Shown here piece after piece: positions 1 through 9,415 of a stretch of DNA of 64,000 nt (its first letter is position 1; every line of letters begins with the position of its first letter). The DNA is from Chitinilyticum aquatile DSM 21506. GTDB lineage: Bacteria; Pseudomonadota; Gammaproteobacteria; Burkholderiales; Chitinibacteraceae. The notes below the pieces were generated by a model. It did no database searches. It saw nothing but the letters and a program-made list of their open reading frames with translations, and had not been told where the DNA came from. Position numbers and translations under genes: made by a program. The stretch lies in contig NZ_KE387261.1 in assembly GCF_000430805.1 (NCBI RefSeq), forward strand, positions 57,584 through 121,583, in the 5' to 3' direction.

Positions 1-678
1 TACCGGCTTGTTAAGTTTGTCGGCCAGTTGTGCGGCATCGCCACCGCTCAGAATGATCAATGGCTCATCGCCATCATGGCGGGCCAGGTCGGCGTGCAGA
101 TGTTCCACGCTTGCGGTCAGTGCGGTCAGGCAGCCGCTGGCAATGGCGTCCGCCGTTTGCCGGGGGAAGGTCTGGTATTGCCCGTCGCACAATGGCAGTC
201 GTGCGGTATGCTGGTGCAGCGCAAGGCGCTGCAGGTAATAACCCGGCAGGATGTAACCGCCAAGAAAATGTCCGCGGCGGCTGAGTGCATCAATCACGCA
301 CGCGGTGCCGGCGGATACGACAATCAGCCCGCAATCAGGCCAGGCGTGGCGTGCTCCGATCAGGGCGGCCCAGCGGTCGCTGCCCAGTTGCTGCGGATCG
401 TAATCACTGTAGAGGCCGGCGGCCGACGTCGAGGGTTTCAGCCAGTGCACGGTCAACTGCCAGTGTTCAAGACACCAGTACCGGATGGCTTCCTGCAGGG
501 CATTGCTGCCCACGGCACAACCGCAGACATGGGTAGGGCGGGGGAGATGTTGCCAGTCGGCAAAAAGCAGTTCGGCACTTGCGGCGTAGCCCGAGGCTTG
601 CCACTCGCCGGAGGTATTCTTGTCCGTGTTCAGGGCCCATTTGGTTCGGGTATTGCCCAGATCAATCAGTAGTTCCAT
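1..678 (-). CDS. coaX: Type III pantothenate kinase (3' end cut by window edge)
   Basis: Phosphorylates pantothenate in the first committed step of coenzyme A synthesis, in the cytosol. The minus-strand frame is open from the ATG at 678 to the window edge (226 codons), so the C-terminus is missing. Visible CoaX signatures are the N-terminal phosphate-binding D-L-G-N-T (residues 6-10), G-S-D-R-W (99-103) and S-A-G-T-A (122-126) followed by the L-G-G-Y-I-L-P-G stretch. These are actin-fold/ASKHA features specific to the type III enzyme. The gene starts only 2 bp after the birA stop, so the two are very likely co-transcribed; birA-coaX pairing is common in betaproteobacteria. Identification is secure; only the extent is unknown. 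Confidence 0.95.
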   Translation of the reverse strand, partial: MELLIDLGNTRTKWALNTDKNTSGEWQASGYAASAELLFADWQHLPRPTHVCGCAVGSNALQEAIRYWCLEHWQLTVHWLKPSTSAAGLYSDYDPQQLGSDRWAALIGARHAWPDCGLIVVSAGTACVIDALSRRGHFLGGYILPGYYLQRLALHQHTARLPLCDGQYQTFPRQTADAIASGCLTALTASVEHLHADLARHDGDEPLIILSGGDAAQLADKLNKPV

Positions 679-680
679 GG

Positions 681-1640
681 TCAGCCTCGGCGCAGGCTGA
701 TGTCGCCGCTGCCCAGCAAAATCTCGCCCTCGGTGGTGCGCAAGCGCAAGCTGCCGTCGCTGCTGATTCCACAGGCAATGCCGTGTTGCGTGCTGCCATC
801 AGGCAGATAGGCGGTTACTGGCTGGTTTTGCCAGGCGTGACGCCGCTCCCAGCCCGCCTGCAGCGCGGATGTGAAGCCCTGGCGGGAAAAGGTCCGCAGC
901 ATGGTTTCGAGATTGGCGAGCAGCTGGCCAAGCAGTTCGTTCCGCCCGCAGCGCAGGCCATGCTCCTGCAGGCCAGCGGCGACTTGGCCAGTATCCTGCC
1001 CTGGGGGGGCAAGGTTCAGTCCGATGCCGATGACCAGCAGTGAGGGGCCGAGTGCGTCGCCCTGCATTTCGATCAGGATGCCTCCGGCTTTGCCCCAGTC
1101 TTCGCTGGCAGGAAGCAGGAGGTCGTTGGGCCATTTCAGTGCAATCCGGGCAACTCCGGCCTGCGCCAGTGTCTCTGCCACGGTCAGGCCAACGGCAAGC
1201 GGCAATCCGGCAAGCCGGTCAGGGCCGCCATCAAATTGCCAGGCAAGTGAAAACAGGAGCGAGGCCCCGGCTTGCCCTTGCCAGCGTCGTCCTCGCCGGC
1301 CGCGCCCTCCGGTTTGCCATTCTGCGGCCAGTGCCTGTCCGTGCTGTGCCTGCACCAGCAGCTGGCGATTGGTCGATTCGGTTTCGCTGCAGCAGCGGAT
1401 GCAGAGCTGTGTATCTGCGGCTAGCTGGCTGGCAATCCGGGCTTCATCGAGCCATTCGATGGGGTGTATCAGCTTGTAGCCAACACCATGCTTGCGCTCC
1501 AGGCGTATACCATAGGTTTCACTCTGGGCGAGCGCCCCCGATATGGAGGCGCGAGAACATGCGAAACGCTCGGCAAGCGCAGCACCGGAGGTGTAATGGT
1601 CTGCATTGAGTGAACGCAGGATTGCGAGGGTGTCAGCCAT
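681..1640 (-). CDS. birA: Bifunctional biotin--[acetyl-CoA carboxylase] ligase / biotin operon repressor
   Basis: Makes biotinyl-5'-AMP and transfers biotin to the carboxyl carrier protein; BirA proteins with an N-terminal helix-turn-helix also repress biotin genes. The 319-residue protein has an HTH-like N-terminus (about residues 1-60), the biotin/adenylate loop G-R-G-R-R-G-R-R-W (112-120), the K-W-P-N-D active-site motif (169-173) and a small C-terminal SH3-like domain. Length matches the bifunctional class (E. coli 321 aa). It follows hslV with a 3-bp gap and precedes coaX by 2 bp, suggesting one minus-strand transcript. Repressor activity is inferred from the HTH; no biotin operator is visible here. 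Confidence 0.95.
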   Translation of the reverse strand: MADTLAILRSLNADHYTSGAALAERFACSRASISGALAQSETYGIRLERKHGVGYKLIHPIEWLDEARIASQLAADTQLCIRCCSETESTNRQLLVQAQHGQALAAEWQTGGRGRRGRRWQGQAGASLLFSLAWQFDGGPDRLAGLPLAVGLTVAETLAQAGVARIALKWPNDLLLPASEDWGKAGGILIEMQGDALGPSLLVIGIGLNLAPPGQDTGQVAAGLQEHGLRCGRNELLGQLLANLETMLRTFSRQGFTSALQAGWERRHAWQNQPVTAYLPDGSTQHGIACGISSDGSLRLRTTEGEILLGSGDISLRRG

Positions 1641-1643
1641 GCA

Positions 1644-2177
1644 TCACAGTGTTTCGATGACGTGATTCTGATTGGTGTAGATGCAGATATCGCCCGCAAT
1701 TTCGAGGGCTTTTTTGACCACCACGTCGGGAGGAAGCTCGGTGTTTTCAAACAGGGCGCGCGCTGCGGCCTGCGCAAAAGCACCACCGGAGCCGATGGCG
1801 GCGATGCCCTGTTCGGGCTCCAGCACATCGCCGTTGCCGGTGATGACCAGGGTGGCTGTGGGGTCGGCGACGATCAGCATGGCCTCCAGCCGGCGCAGTG
1901 CCCGATCGGTGCGCCAGTCCTTGGCGAGCTCGACGGCGGCACGGGTGAGTTGACCCTGGTGTTTTTCCAGCTTGGCTTCAAAGCGTTCGAAAAGGGTAAA
2001 GGCATCGGCCGTGCCGCCTGCAAAACCGACGATGACCTTGTCGTTGTAGAGCTTGCGCACTTTTCGTGCAGTGCCCTTGATGACCACGTTGCCGAGTGTC
2101 ACCTGGCCATCGCCGCCAACCGCCACCTGGTTGCCACGGCGAACGGATACGATCGTGGTGCCGTCGAATTGCTGCAT
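1644..2177 (-). CDS. hslV: ATP-dependent protease proteolytic subunit HslV
   Basis: Threonine protease subunit of the HslUV (ClpYQ) complex that degrades unfolded cytosolic proteins. The 177-residue product begins M-Q-Q-F-D-G-T-T; family knowledge says the short propeptide is removed so that T7 becomes the N-terminal nucleophile. The following I-V-S-V-R-R and the G-G-T-A-D-A stretch are typical. What is unusual is the context: the partner ATPase hslU normally follows immediately, but here birA follows 3 bp after the stop and no hslU lies anywhere in the window. The gene sits 69 bp downstream of the STAS-domain gene. Confidence 0.95.
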   Translation of the reverse strand: MQQFDGTTIVSVRRGNQVAVGGDGQVTLGNVVIKGTARKVRKLYNDKVIVGFAGGTADAFTLFERFEAKLEKHQGQLTRAAVELAKDWRTDRALRRLEAMLIVADPTATLVITGNGDVLEPEQGIAAIGSGGAFAQAAARALFENTELPPDVVVKKALEIAGDICIYTNQNHVIETL

Positions 2178-2246
2178 TGCTTGCTCCGCGTGAGGAATGT
2201 CAGGCTTTCAGATGGAGGCGTAGGCCGGCAAGTCAAGGCGGAGGGT

Positions 2247-3485
2247 TTAATTCCCTTTGCGGCGGCTGACGTTGACCAGATCAGTGATGCCCATCAGGCG
2301 CAACAGACCATAGACCATTTCATTGGCCTGGATGATGCGCACGGGCTTGTCCTGGATGGACATGAACAGATTGAGCAGCAGGCCTGCTGATTCGAAATCG
2401 ATGCGCCTTACCTGACGCAGATTGATGATGACTTGCGGGTGCGATTGCGCATGCGCCCGGATGGTGTCCAGCGCATCGCCCTGTTTGGCGGAAATGTCGC
2501 CACTCAGGGCCAGTCCGTCCTGAGGTGCCGGCTGGCTGGCATCGAGTTCAGCCTTGGCCTTGGCCTCATCGGCAGCGACCTGGCTCGCGGTGCGCGGCGC
2601 ATGGCGGGCGTCCCAGGATGGCGGGGAGACCTCGTATGTAATGGCGTAATCGACCGCCAGATTTTCGAATTCTTCCTGCAGTCCCAGTGCCTGGTAAATT
2701 TCGATCAGCAGCAGCCAGAACGGCGCCTCGGCCGGCATGCGTCGGCCAACCTCGATCCTGGATTGCAGCAACTGGGCAATATGCTGCGAGCCGAGTACCT
2801 GAAGGCTTACCTTGCGTTTCTTTGCCTGCTGGCAGCCAACCAGCAGCTCGGCTGCGCCCAGTGTGTCGATGTCCTGCACCTTGCTGAAGTCAGCGCGCAG
2901 AACCGGGGTAGAGGCCAGTGCCGCCATGAAACGGTTGATTTCACCGCCGATGGTCTCGGCCGTCAGTTTTTCCGCAAAAGCATGGTAGTTGCTGGTCGCG
3001 GCATTTTTGCTCGCGGCGGCAGGAGGCTGATTGCTGCTGGCATCCCAGATTGGCGGCGAGGTTTCGAATTCGAGTACATAGTCCAGTGCGAGTGCATCAA
3101 ACAGCTGGCGCTTGCCCGTCTGCTGATACAGCTCGAAGAGCATCAGCCAGGATTCCAGCCGCCGTTTGCCCTTGATCTGCGGAATTTCTGCTTCGAGAAC
3201 GGCGATGGCGGCATCGGGCTGGTTGTTGGCATGCAGCATGACTGCCTGCTCTTCACTTGGTGTCAGACTTTCCGAGCCCACTTCCACTTCAATGGTCAGG
3301 TCTGAAAGATCATAACCGTTCTGGCTGTCGGGTTTGGTCGCAGGGGAGGGGGCGGATTGCTCCGCTGCTTTGCCTGTTGTACCGGCAGGAGTTGCGGGCG
3401 TGACAGCGCCTGCGTCTGTCCGCATCTTGCTGGCCGGTCCTCTGGCATCATCCTGATCTTTCTTGCGGAAAAAAGAAAATACCAC
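2247..3485 (-). CDS. STAS-domain protein with duplicated helical repeat
   Basis: A 412-residue cytosolic protein. The N-terminus (1-60) is charged then Ala/Pro/Thr-rich and probably disordered. Two related segments, each containing a W-L-x-L-x-E-I/L-Y-Q core and ending in S-P-P-x-W-D-A, occur at about residues 110-150 and 255-295, a clear internal duplication. The last ~80 residues form a STAS-like domain (anti-sigma-antagonist fold) with the V-I-I-N-L-R-Q-V-R-R-I-D-F-E-S-A-G core; a second, weaker STAS-like stretch (residues ~190-240, A-D-F-S-K-V-Q-D-I-D-T-L-G-A-A-E-L) lies between the duplicated segments. It therefore reads as (repeat-STAS)x2. The partner and function are unknown. It could scaffold a phospho-switch or a lipid-transport complex. 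Start ATG at 3485 is supported by its position at the first conserved residue. Confidence 0.75.
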   Translation of the reverse strand: MVFSFFRKKDQDDARGPASKMRTDAGAVTPATPAGTTGKAAEQSAPSPATKPDSQNGYDLSDLTIEVEVGSESLTPSEEQAVMLHANNQPDAAIAVLEAEIPQIKGKRRLESWLMLFELYQQTGKRQLFDALALDYVLEFETSPPIWDASSNQPPAAASKNAATSNYHAFAEKLTAETIGGEINRFMAALASTPVLRADFSKVQDIDTLGAAELLVGCQQAKKRKVSLQVLGSQHIAQLLQSRIEVGRRMPAEAPFWLLLIEIYQALGLQEEFENLAVDYAITYEVSPPSWDARHAPRTASQVAADEAKAKAELDASQPAPQDGLALSGDISAKQGDALDTIRAHAQSHPQVIINLRQVRRIDFESAGLLLNLFMSIQDKPVRIIQANEMVYGLLRLMGITDLVNVSRRKGN

Positions 3486-3674
3486 GCGACTTCCTTGCCG
3501 CCTTGTCTGGCGTATTCAACCAAGATTCCTATTGTAGCTGCTGGAACCCCATTAAGTCAGCTCGGATTACACCCTAGCGCGTGTTTGTTACGCTGATCTG
3601 CCCGGATGGTGGGCGGTGTCATGACAAGCCGGGAAGCTTGGGTTAGATTGACGCTGACGACATGATATTCAAAG

Positions 3675-6600
3675 ATGATGTTCAACATGCTGCAGGCGAT
3701 GCGAAAGCAAATACAGACCCCCCGTTGCCGGAATATCGGACTAGGATTGCTTGCTATCGTGCTGCTGGTCGGTTTGCTGGGGGCGGTTCTGGCACCCTGG
3801 TTGCTGCGCCCCTGGCTGGAAGAAAGGTTGAGCGCGGAGTTGCAGCGCAAGGTCAGTATTGCCGAGCTCTCGATCAATCCTTATCTGTTGAAAGTCGAGG
3901 CGCGCGATGTTCGCGTTCTTGATCGCGATGGCGGGGCATTCGTTGCGGCAGGCAAGGTGCTGGTCGATGTCCAGCTCAGCAGTCTTTGGTACCAGGCTCC
4001 CGTGGTGCGCGAACTGACGGTCGAGCAGCTGCAGTTGCGGATTGTTCGTACCGCTCCGGGCCGTTTCAATTTTTCCGATCTGCTGGAGCGCAAGTCATCT
4101 GACAACGTGCAGCGGGATGCCGCCTTGCCGGAATTCTCGCTGAACAATATCCGGCTGCTTGATGCTGCTATTAGGCTTGAGGATAAGGTTGAAGGCTGCT
4201 CGCATGCCCTGACTGCATTTAACGTCAGCTTGCCATTTATTTCGACGCTGCCATACCGTATTGACGAGTATGTGACGCCTGCGATATCGGGCAAGCTCAA
4301 TGGCAGCAGCTTCGCCCTGCAGGGCAAGTCGAAACCCTTTGCCGAGGGGCGCGAAACCGAACTCGCGCTCGATCTTGCGGCACTGGCCTTGCCGCGTTAC
4401 CTGGAATACGTGCCCCTGCCTGAAGGCTTGTCGCTGGTGTCGGGATCGCTGTCGGGCAAGGTGCAGTTCATTTTCCGCGAAAGCGAGCCGCCCCGCTTTC
4501 TGGTTCGGGGTTCGGCAGAAGTGAGCCAGTTCCGGCTGGACTGGCAGAAGCAGCCTTTGCTGAACTTTGCAAAACTGGATTTGGTCGCGAAGGACATCGA
4601 ACCGTTCCAGCAGCGCTACATGTTTGATCGTGTACACCTTGCTGACTGGCAACTGGCCCTGCAGCGCAATGCTGACGGCCGGTTTGCCTGGCTGGCCGCT
4701 TTGCCTGCCTCCGGTGGCAGTGCTCCTGATGCCAGTACGGCAAGCAAGCCACAGGCGGCTGGCACCGGGAAGGATGTCAGTCCGCTGATCGAGCTTGACC
4801 AGCTGGCACTGAGCAAGGGCAAGGTCATCTGGCAGGACTTCGCGGTTAAACCGGCTACAGCGATGGAATTGCGGGATATCCAGCTGGATGTGCGGCAGTT
4901 ATCCACTGCAGCAGGAAAATCGGCCAAAGTATCCCTGCAGGCATCAGGGAGTGTGCTGGACAAATTGACCGTTGCCGGCGAGATCAGCCCGGGCAGCCAG
5001 GACGGATCCATCAAGCTCGCTCTCGAAGGGGGGCAGTTGCCCGCCTTCAATGCCTATCTGGCGCAATTCAGCCCGACCATCATCAGGGAAGGAACGCTTG
5101 CCGCCGGTGCTCGTGTGGAATTCAGGCAGGGTATGCCTGTGCGCATTGATGAACTGGTTACTACGCTGTCGGGGGCCCACTTTTATCTGGCAGGTGGCCG
5201 CGAACCCTTGCTGGATAGCGGGGTGCTCGCACTGAGTGACAGCACTATTGATCTGCAGAAGCATGAAATACTACTCGGCAAGCTGGCCGGTGAAAAAGGC
5301 AGCATGACGCTGCAGATCAACAAGGAAGGCAATCTCAATCTGCTGGGGCTGCTTCCTGCCGTCAAGTCGCAATCGGGCGGTCAGGAATGGCGCCTTGCGC
5401 TGGCCGACGCCAATCTGCAAGGTTGGACTGCCAATCTGGAAGACCAGCGCCTGGTCAAGGTGCCGCCACTGGCTCTCAGGGACATCAGCCTGGCAGTCCA
5501 GGGGCTGGATCTGGCATCAGGCAAGCCGGCCCGAGTGAGTTTTAATGCCAAGGGGACGCGGCGGGGCAGTTACAAGGTCAGTGGTGACATGATTCCGTCC
5601 CCGTTTGCCGGCAAGCTCCAGCTTGATCTGGCAAATATTGACCTGGCTTACGGACAGCCGTATTTCACCCGCTGGCTTAATATCTCGCTGGCGAGCGGCT
5701 TTGTCAGTGCCAAGGGGGAATTGCAAGTGGCAAGCAGCCCGGGGTTCACCGGGCGCTATACCGGCAGCGTGCTGGTCAGCGATTTCTACGCGCTCGACAA
5801 GCTCAGTGGCGATGATTTCCTGAAATGGAAGAGCTTTCAGCTCAGCGGCGTAAACCTGCAGTTTGCACCGCTGGCGGTCAAGGTGGCGGAAGTGGGCATC
5901 AATGACTTCTATTCGAGGCTGATCCTGTCTCCCAACGGGCGAATGAATCTGCAGGATATTCTGGTGCGTGACGGGCAGGCGACTTCGGTCACCGCCGCGC
6001 AAGACCCTGTGAAGCCGGACGCCGCATCCGCTTCGGCCAGGGCAAGTGCCGCTCCTGTAGTGCTCGCCGAGAAAGGGAAAGCCACTGCCCAGGTGCCGGT
6101 CAGCATCGGACGCCTGGTGTTCAAGCGCGGCAATATCAATTACAGCGACCTCTTCATCAAGCCGAACTACACCGCAAACCTGACCGACATGAACGGACAG
6201 ATTACCAGCCTGTCGACAGATCCCGCCATTCGCGCTTCGCTTGAACTCAATGGAAGCATGGACAAGGTGGCGCCTGTACACATTTCCGGCAGCCTGAATC
6301 CGCTGGCCAAGGACATCTTTATCGATATCAAGGGGGGAGTGAAAGGTTATGACCTCACCGCTGCCTCGACGTATTCGGCCAAATACGCCGGCTATGGCAT
6401 CGAAAAAGGCAAGCTGTCGATGGATGTGTCGTATTTCATCGAGAATGGCAAACTCAAGGCCAGCAACCAGGTGTTTCTTGATCAGCTGACACTGGGCGAG
6501 CAGGTCGATAGCCCGGATGCCACCAAGCTGCCGGTGAAGTTTGCCTTGTCGCTGCTGACCGACCGGCGCGGGCAGATCAAACTGAATATCCCGGTGGAAG

Positions 6601-7283
6601 GGTCGCTTGATGATCCCCAGTTCAGCGCCGGGGGACTGGTATGGCAGATCATCGGCAATCTGCTGGAGAAAGTGATTACTTCGCCATTTGATGCACTGGC
6701 CAGTGCCTTTGGTGACGGGCCGCAGCTCTCGCATGTCGAATTCGAGCCCGGGCAGTCAAAACTCGATGCCAATGCTCAGCAAAGCATTCAGCGTCTTGCT
6801 GGGGTCTTGCTGGACCGGCCGGCACTCAAGCTGGATATTGCCGGCTGGGCATCGCAGGAAGACGATGCCGCAGGCTTGAAACAGGCGCATCTGCAGGAAA
6901 AAATCCGGGCCATGAAAGTGGCCGAGCTGGGCGACCAGGCCGAGTCGCAGGAGACCACAGAACTGATCATCAGCCCGGATGATTATGCGCGCCTGCTGGC
7001 CCAGGTGTACAAGGCTGGCAAATTCAGCAAGCCCAAAAACCTGATTGGCATGACCAAATCCCAGCCGGTGACTGAAATGGAAAAGCTGATTCTTGCCAAT
7101 ACCGTGATCAGGGACGAGGATTTGCGCGAGCTCGCCATGCAGCGGGCCCAGAAAACCAAGGCGGCGCTGCAGGCTGCGGGGGTGGAGGATGCCCGGCTGT
7201 TTGTCGTGAAATCACGGATCGATGTTACAGCAGCAGATGCCAAGGATGGCAGGCTGAGCCGGGCCCAGTTTACCTTGCAATAG
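3675..7283 (+). CDS. DUF748 / AsmA-like giant envelope protein
   Basis: A 1202-residue protein with one N-terminal membrane anchor (about residues 20-48) followed by a very long beta-rich periplasmic region, the layout of AsmA/TamB-like bridge proteins now implicated in phospholipid transport between membranes. DUF748 hallmarks include the early W-L-x-x-R-L-S-A-E-L region after the anchor and the F-K-R-G-N-I-N-Y-S-D repeat segment near residues 815-830. The C-terminus carries an OmpA-like stretch (E-F-E-P-G-Q-S-K-L-D, about residues 1022-1031) as in other DUF748 proteins. An Ala/Ser-rich linker lies near residue 785. No strong ribosome site precedes the tandem ATGs at 3675/3678; an ATG at 3687 is an alternative. 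It stands alone, divergent from the STAS gene. Envelope-transport function is inferred from the family only. Confidence 0.85.
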   Translation: MMFNMLQAMRKQIQTPRCRNIGLGLLAIVLLVGLLGAVLAPWLLRPWLEERLSAELQRKVSIAELSINPYLLKVEARDVRVLDRDGGAFVAAGKVLVDVQLSSLWYQAPVVRELTVEQLQLRIVRTAPGRFNFSDLLERKSSDNVQRDAALPEFSLNNIRLLDAAIRLEDKVEGCSHALTAFNVSLPFISTLPYRIDEYVTPAISGKLNGSSFALQGKSKPFAEGRETELALDLAALALPRYLEYVPLPEGLSLVSGSLSGKVQFIFRESEPPRFLVRGSAEVSQFRLDWQKQPLLNFAKLDLVAKDIEPFQQRYMFDRVHLADWQLALQRNADGRFAWLAALPASGGSAPDASTASKPQAAGTGKDVSPLIELDQLALSKGKVIWQDFAVKPATAMELRDIQLDVRQLSTAAGKSAKVSLQASGSVLDKLTVAGEISPGSQDGSIKLALEGGQLPAFNAYLAQFSPTIIREGTLAAGARVEFRQGMPVRIDELVTTLSGAHFYLAGGREPLLDSGVLALSDSTIDLQKHEILLGKLAGEKGSMTLQINKEGNLNLLGLLPAVKSQSGGQEWRLALADANLQGWTANLEDQRLVKVPPLALRDISLAVQGLDLASGKPARVSFNAKGTRRGSYKVSGDMIPSPFAGKLQLDLANIDLAYGQPYFTRWLNISLASGFVSAKGELQVASSPGFTGRYTGSVLVSDFYALDKLSGDDFLKWKSFQLSGVNLQFAPLAVKVAEVGINDFYSRLILSPNGRMNLQDILVRDGQATSVTAAQDPVKPDAASASARASAAPVVLAEKGKATAQVPVSIGRLVFKRGNINYSDLFIKPNYTANLTDMNGQITSLSTDPAIRASLELNGSMDKVAPVHISGSLNPLAKDIFIDIKGGVKGYDLTAASTYSAKYAGYGIEKGKLSMDVSYFIENGKLKASNQVFLDQLTLGEQVDSPDATKLPVKFALSLLTDRRGQIKLNIPVEGSLDDPQFSAGGLVWQIIGNLLEKVITSPFDALASAFGDGPQLSHVEFEPGQSKLDANAQQSIQRLAGVLLDRPALKLDIAGWASQEDDAAGLKQAHLQEKIRAMKVAELGDQAESQETTELIISPDDYARLLAQVYKAGKFSKPKNLIGMTKSQPVTEMEKLILANTVIRDEDLRELAMQRAQKTKAALQAAGVEDARLFVVKSRIDVTAADAKDGRLSRAQFTLQ

Positions 7284-7302
7284 GCTGCGCCCAAGAGCGC
7301 TG

Positions 7303-7905
7303 CTAGCGGATGGCCCCTGTTTCGCGCAGCTGTTCCGCCAGCTCAAGGGCGAGCTGCTGATAGCCGGCCGCATTCGGGTGCACGGTATCGCTTTTCAGCT
7401 CTCGCTGCGAAAGAATGTCTTCCAGTGAGGTATCGTTCAGTGGCACTTGGTATTGTTTGGCTAGCGCCGCATACAGGGGGTCAGTATCAAGTCCGAGCCC
7501 CGGGCGAGGCACGCCGATCAGCATGACCTGGATCCGGCGCTGGGCCAGCAGCTCCAGCATCGCAGCCAGATTGGCTGTCGTTTCGCCGGCAGGCTGGCGC
7601 TGCAGGAAATCATTGCCGCCCAGGCACAGCAGCACCAGTTGTGGTTTGACTTCATCCAGTACCGCCTGCAGCCGTGCCCGACCCTGTGCGCTGGTTTCGC
7701 CGGGGATGCCGGCATTGATGACGGGATGCCCGATCAGTGCGCTCAGACGGGCCGGATAGGCTTCCTCCGCGCTGGCTCCCGTGCCATAGGTCAGGCTGTC
7801 GCCAAACGCCAGAATGCTGGCACCGGCTGGCAATGGCTGCAGCCTGGCACCACCGCAGGCCAGCAGCAAAAGGGTGAGTAGCAATGCCAGCAGTCGCCGC
7901 AGCAT
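7303..7905 (-). CDS. SGNH/GDSL lipoprotein esterase (TesA-like arylesterase)
   Basis: A 200-residue secreted esterase of the SGNH family, hydrolysing small acyl or aryl esters. A lipoprotein signal peptide ends in L-L-A-C (lipidated C17), so the enzyme should be membrane-anchored and periplasmic. Catalytic blocks are G-D-S-L-T (S37), G (about 65), G-G-N-D (N98) and D-T-V-H (D173, H176). It resembles TesA/arylesterase proteins in size. Unlike most betaproteobacterial tesA genes it is not paired with the divergent YbbA ABC transporter ATPase; here the convergent DUF748 gene ends 19 bp away and rarD lies upstream. Natural substrate is not predictable. Confidence 0.88.
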   Translation of the reverse strand: MLRRLLALLLTLLLLACGGARLQPLPAGASILAFGDSLTYGTGASAEEAYPARLSALIGHPVINAGIPGETSAQGRARLQAVLDEVKPQLVLLCLGGNDFLQRQPAGETTANLAAMLELLAQRRIQVMLIGVPRPGLGLDTDPLYAALAKQYQVPLNDTSLEDILSQRELKSDTVHPNAAGYQQLALELAEQLRETGAIR

Positions 7906-7952
7906 GATCGGGCTCCGTTCAACGATGCAAATGGTGTCAGCTTAGCAGCTTG

Positions 7953-8834
7953 TCAGCCGGCAAGCGGGCGCGAATTGTGTTGCCGCCACAGCCCTTCCGC
8001 AGTGAACAGCAGCAAGGCCGCCCAGATCAGTGCAAACCCGAGCAATTTGTCGGCTCCGAACGGTTCGTGCCAGAGCAGAACACCCAGCAGCAATTGCACG
8101 GTCGGTCCGATGTATTGCAGCAACCCGAGCTGGGTGAGCGAGATGCGGCGGGCACCGGCGGCAAACAGCAGCAGGGGAATGGCCGTGATCGGGCCGGCCA
8201 GCAGGGCCAGGGCCTTGATGCCCGCCGGGGCATCCGGAAACCCGCTTTGTCCCTGCAGCAGCATCAGCAGGAGCGCCGTGCCCGCCAGAGGAAACAGCAA
8301 GGCGGTTTCCAGTGCCAGCCCTTCCAGCGCTCCCAGATGCGCGGTCTTGCGCAGCAGGCCATACGTGCCGAAAGTCAGTGCCAGCAACAGGGCAATCCAG
8401 GGCAATTGGCCACGGCTGACAGTCAGCCAGACTACACCGCACGCAGCAATGGAAATCGCCAGCCACTGCGTGCGCCGCAGGCGTTCTTTCAGCACCAGAA
8501 CGCCCAGTAGCACATTGACCAGTGGATTGATGAAATAGCCCAGGCTGGCATCGACGACCCGACCGGATTGCACCGCCCAGATGTAAATGAACCAGTTCAG
8601 TGCCAGCAGCAGAGCACTCAGGGTGAAGCCCGCCAGCAGACGTGGCTGGCGCAAGGAAGCCAGCCACTGCCACTGCCGGCGCAACAGCAGGATCGCGCCA
8701 AGGAAAACCAGTGACCACACCATGCGATGCAGCAGGATTTCCATCGCCGCCAGCCCGTGCAGGGCCTTGAGGTACAGCGGCAGCAGCCCCCATATCAGGT
8801 ATGCGCCTGCAGCGTAGGCATATCCTTTGTTCAT
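7953..8834 (-). CDS. rarD: RarD-type EamA-family permease
   Basis: Inner-membrane protein of 293 residues with about ten hydrophobic helices and the duplicated EamA architecture of the drug/metabolite transporter superfamily. The N-terminus (K-G-x-x-x-A-x-G-A-Y-L-I-W-G-L-L-P-L-Y), the E-I-L-L-H-R block, and the N-W-F-I-Y-I-W-A and Y-I-G-P-T-x-Q segments are those of the RarD subfamily (chloramphenicol-sensitivity protein). Substrate is unknown; some RarD relatives move amino acids or other metabolites. The ATG at 8834 is the first one at the family N-terminus. It lies just upstream of the esterase gene (47-bp gap) on the same strand. Confidence 0.9.
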   Translation of the reverse strand: MNKGYAYAAGAYLIWGLLPLYLKALHGLAAMEILLHRMVWSLVFLGAILLLRRQWQWLASLRQPRLLAGFTLSALLLALNWFIYIWAVQSGRVVDASLGYFINPLVNVLLGVLVLKERLRRTQWLAISIAACGVVWLTVSRGQLPWIALLLALTFGTYGLLRKTAHLGALEGLALETALLFPLAGTALLLMLLQGQSGFPDAPAGIKALALLAGPITAIPLLLFAAGARRISLTQLGLLQYIGPTVQLLLGVLLWHEPFGADKLLGFALIWAALLLFTAEGLWRQHNSRPLAG

Positions 8835-9025
8835 GGCTGATACCTGCGTGGTGTACGGAGAATGCTTTTACCATTCCTGCGGCATGTTGCCCATCGGGAA
8901 AATCCTGCGAAAGCCATGTTTTTGCCGGGTTATGCTTACTTTTCCGGTCGCGATGACTTCTGCCGTGCCGGTTCTGCCGAGGAACAGCTAAACTTCGTCC
9001 AGGATCATTCTTGCGGGCATCTTCC

Positions 9026-9409
9026 ATGAATCTGGAAAAAGTGATTTTCGGTTTTTTTATCATCCTGGCGTTCACGCTGAACTTCGGTTTTTTTGTCGGG
9101 GAAATCGATGCGATTCACCAGCATGATTCCTTCGAGCTGTTTGCTGCCATCGTCGTCAATCTGATCGCGACCGTACTGAAAGTTGGCGATCGCACCCAAC
9201 TCGGTGCCGTGCATCTGTCTACCAGCCTGGTGGCTGACCTGCAGCTGCTGGTGGCAGCCTGCGTGTGGGGTTATGCCTCGTTTGGCAGCCCGGATGGCAT
9301 GACGCCGAAGTTGATGGCGACCATCGTGTCGCTGGCGGGCGGGGCGATGATGGCCAATATTGTCTCGGTCGTGCTGCTGATTGGCGAGACGCTTACCCAG
9401 CGCAGGTAA
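9026..9409 (+). CDS. DUF6394-family small membrane protein
   Basis: A 127-residue integral membrane protein with three to four hydrophobic helices (roughly 5-25, 35-55, 65-85 and 95-122). Its N-terminus M-N-L-E-K-V-I-F-G-F-F is like DUF6394 proteins, which in betaproteobacteria are typically found directly upstream of a potassium channel. The stop lies 6 bp before the channel gene, so the pair is very likely one operon and the protein may assist the channel; that role is inference. I chose the ATG at 9026; a TTG at 9011 has a better ribosome site (aggat) and would add five residues. Confidence 0.75.
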   Translation: MNLEKVIFGFFIILAFTLNFGFFVGEIDAIHQHDSFELFAAIVVNLIATVLKVGDRTQLGAVHLSTSLVADLQLLVAACVWGYASFGSPDGMTPKLMATIVSLAGGAMMANIVSVVLLIGETLTQRR

Positions 9410-9415
9410 GCCCGC

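Noticed and set aside
7942..9075. Open frame of ~377 codons overlapping rarD on the same strand
   Set aside because: It is another frame of the rarD gene, Pro/Arg/Ala-rich with no motif.
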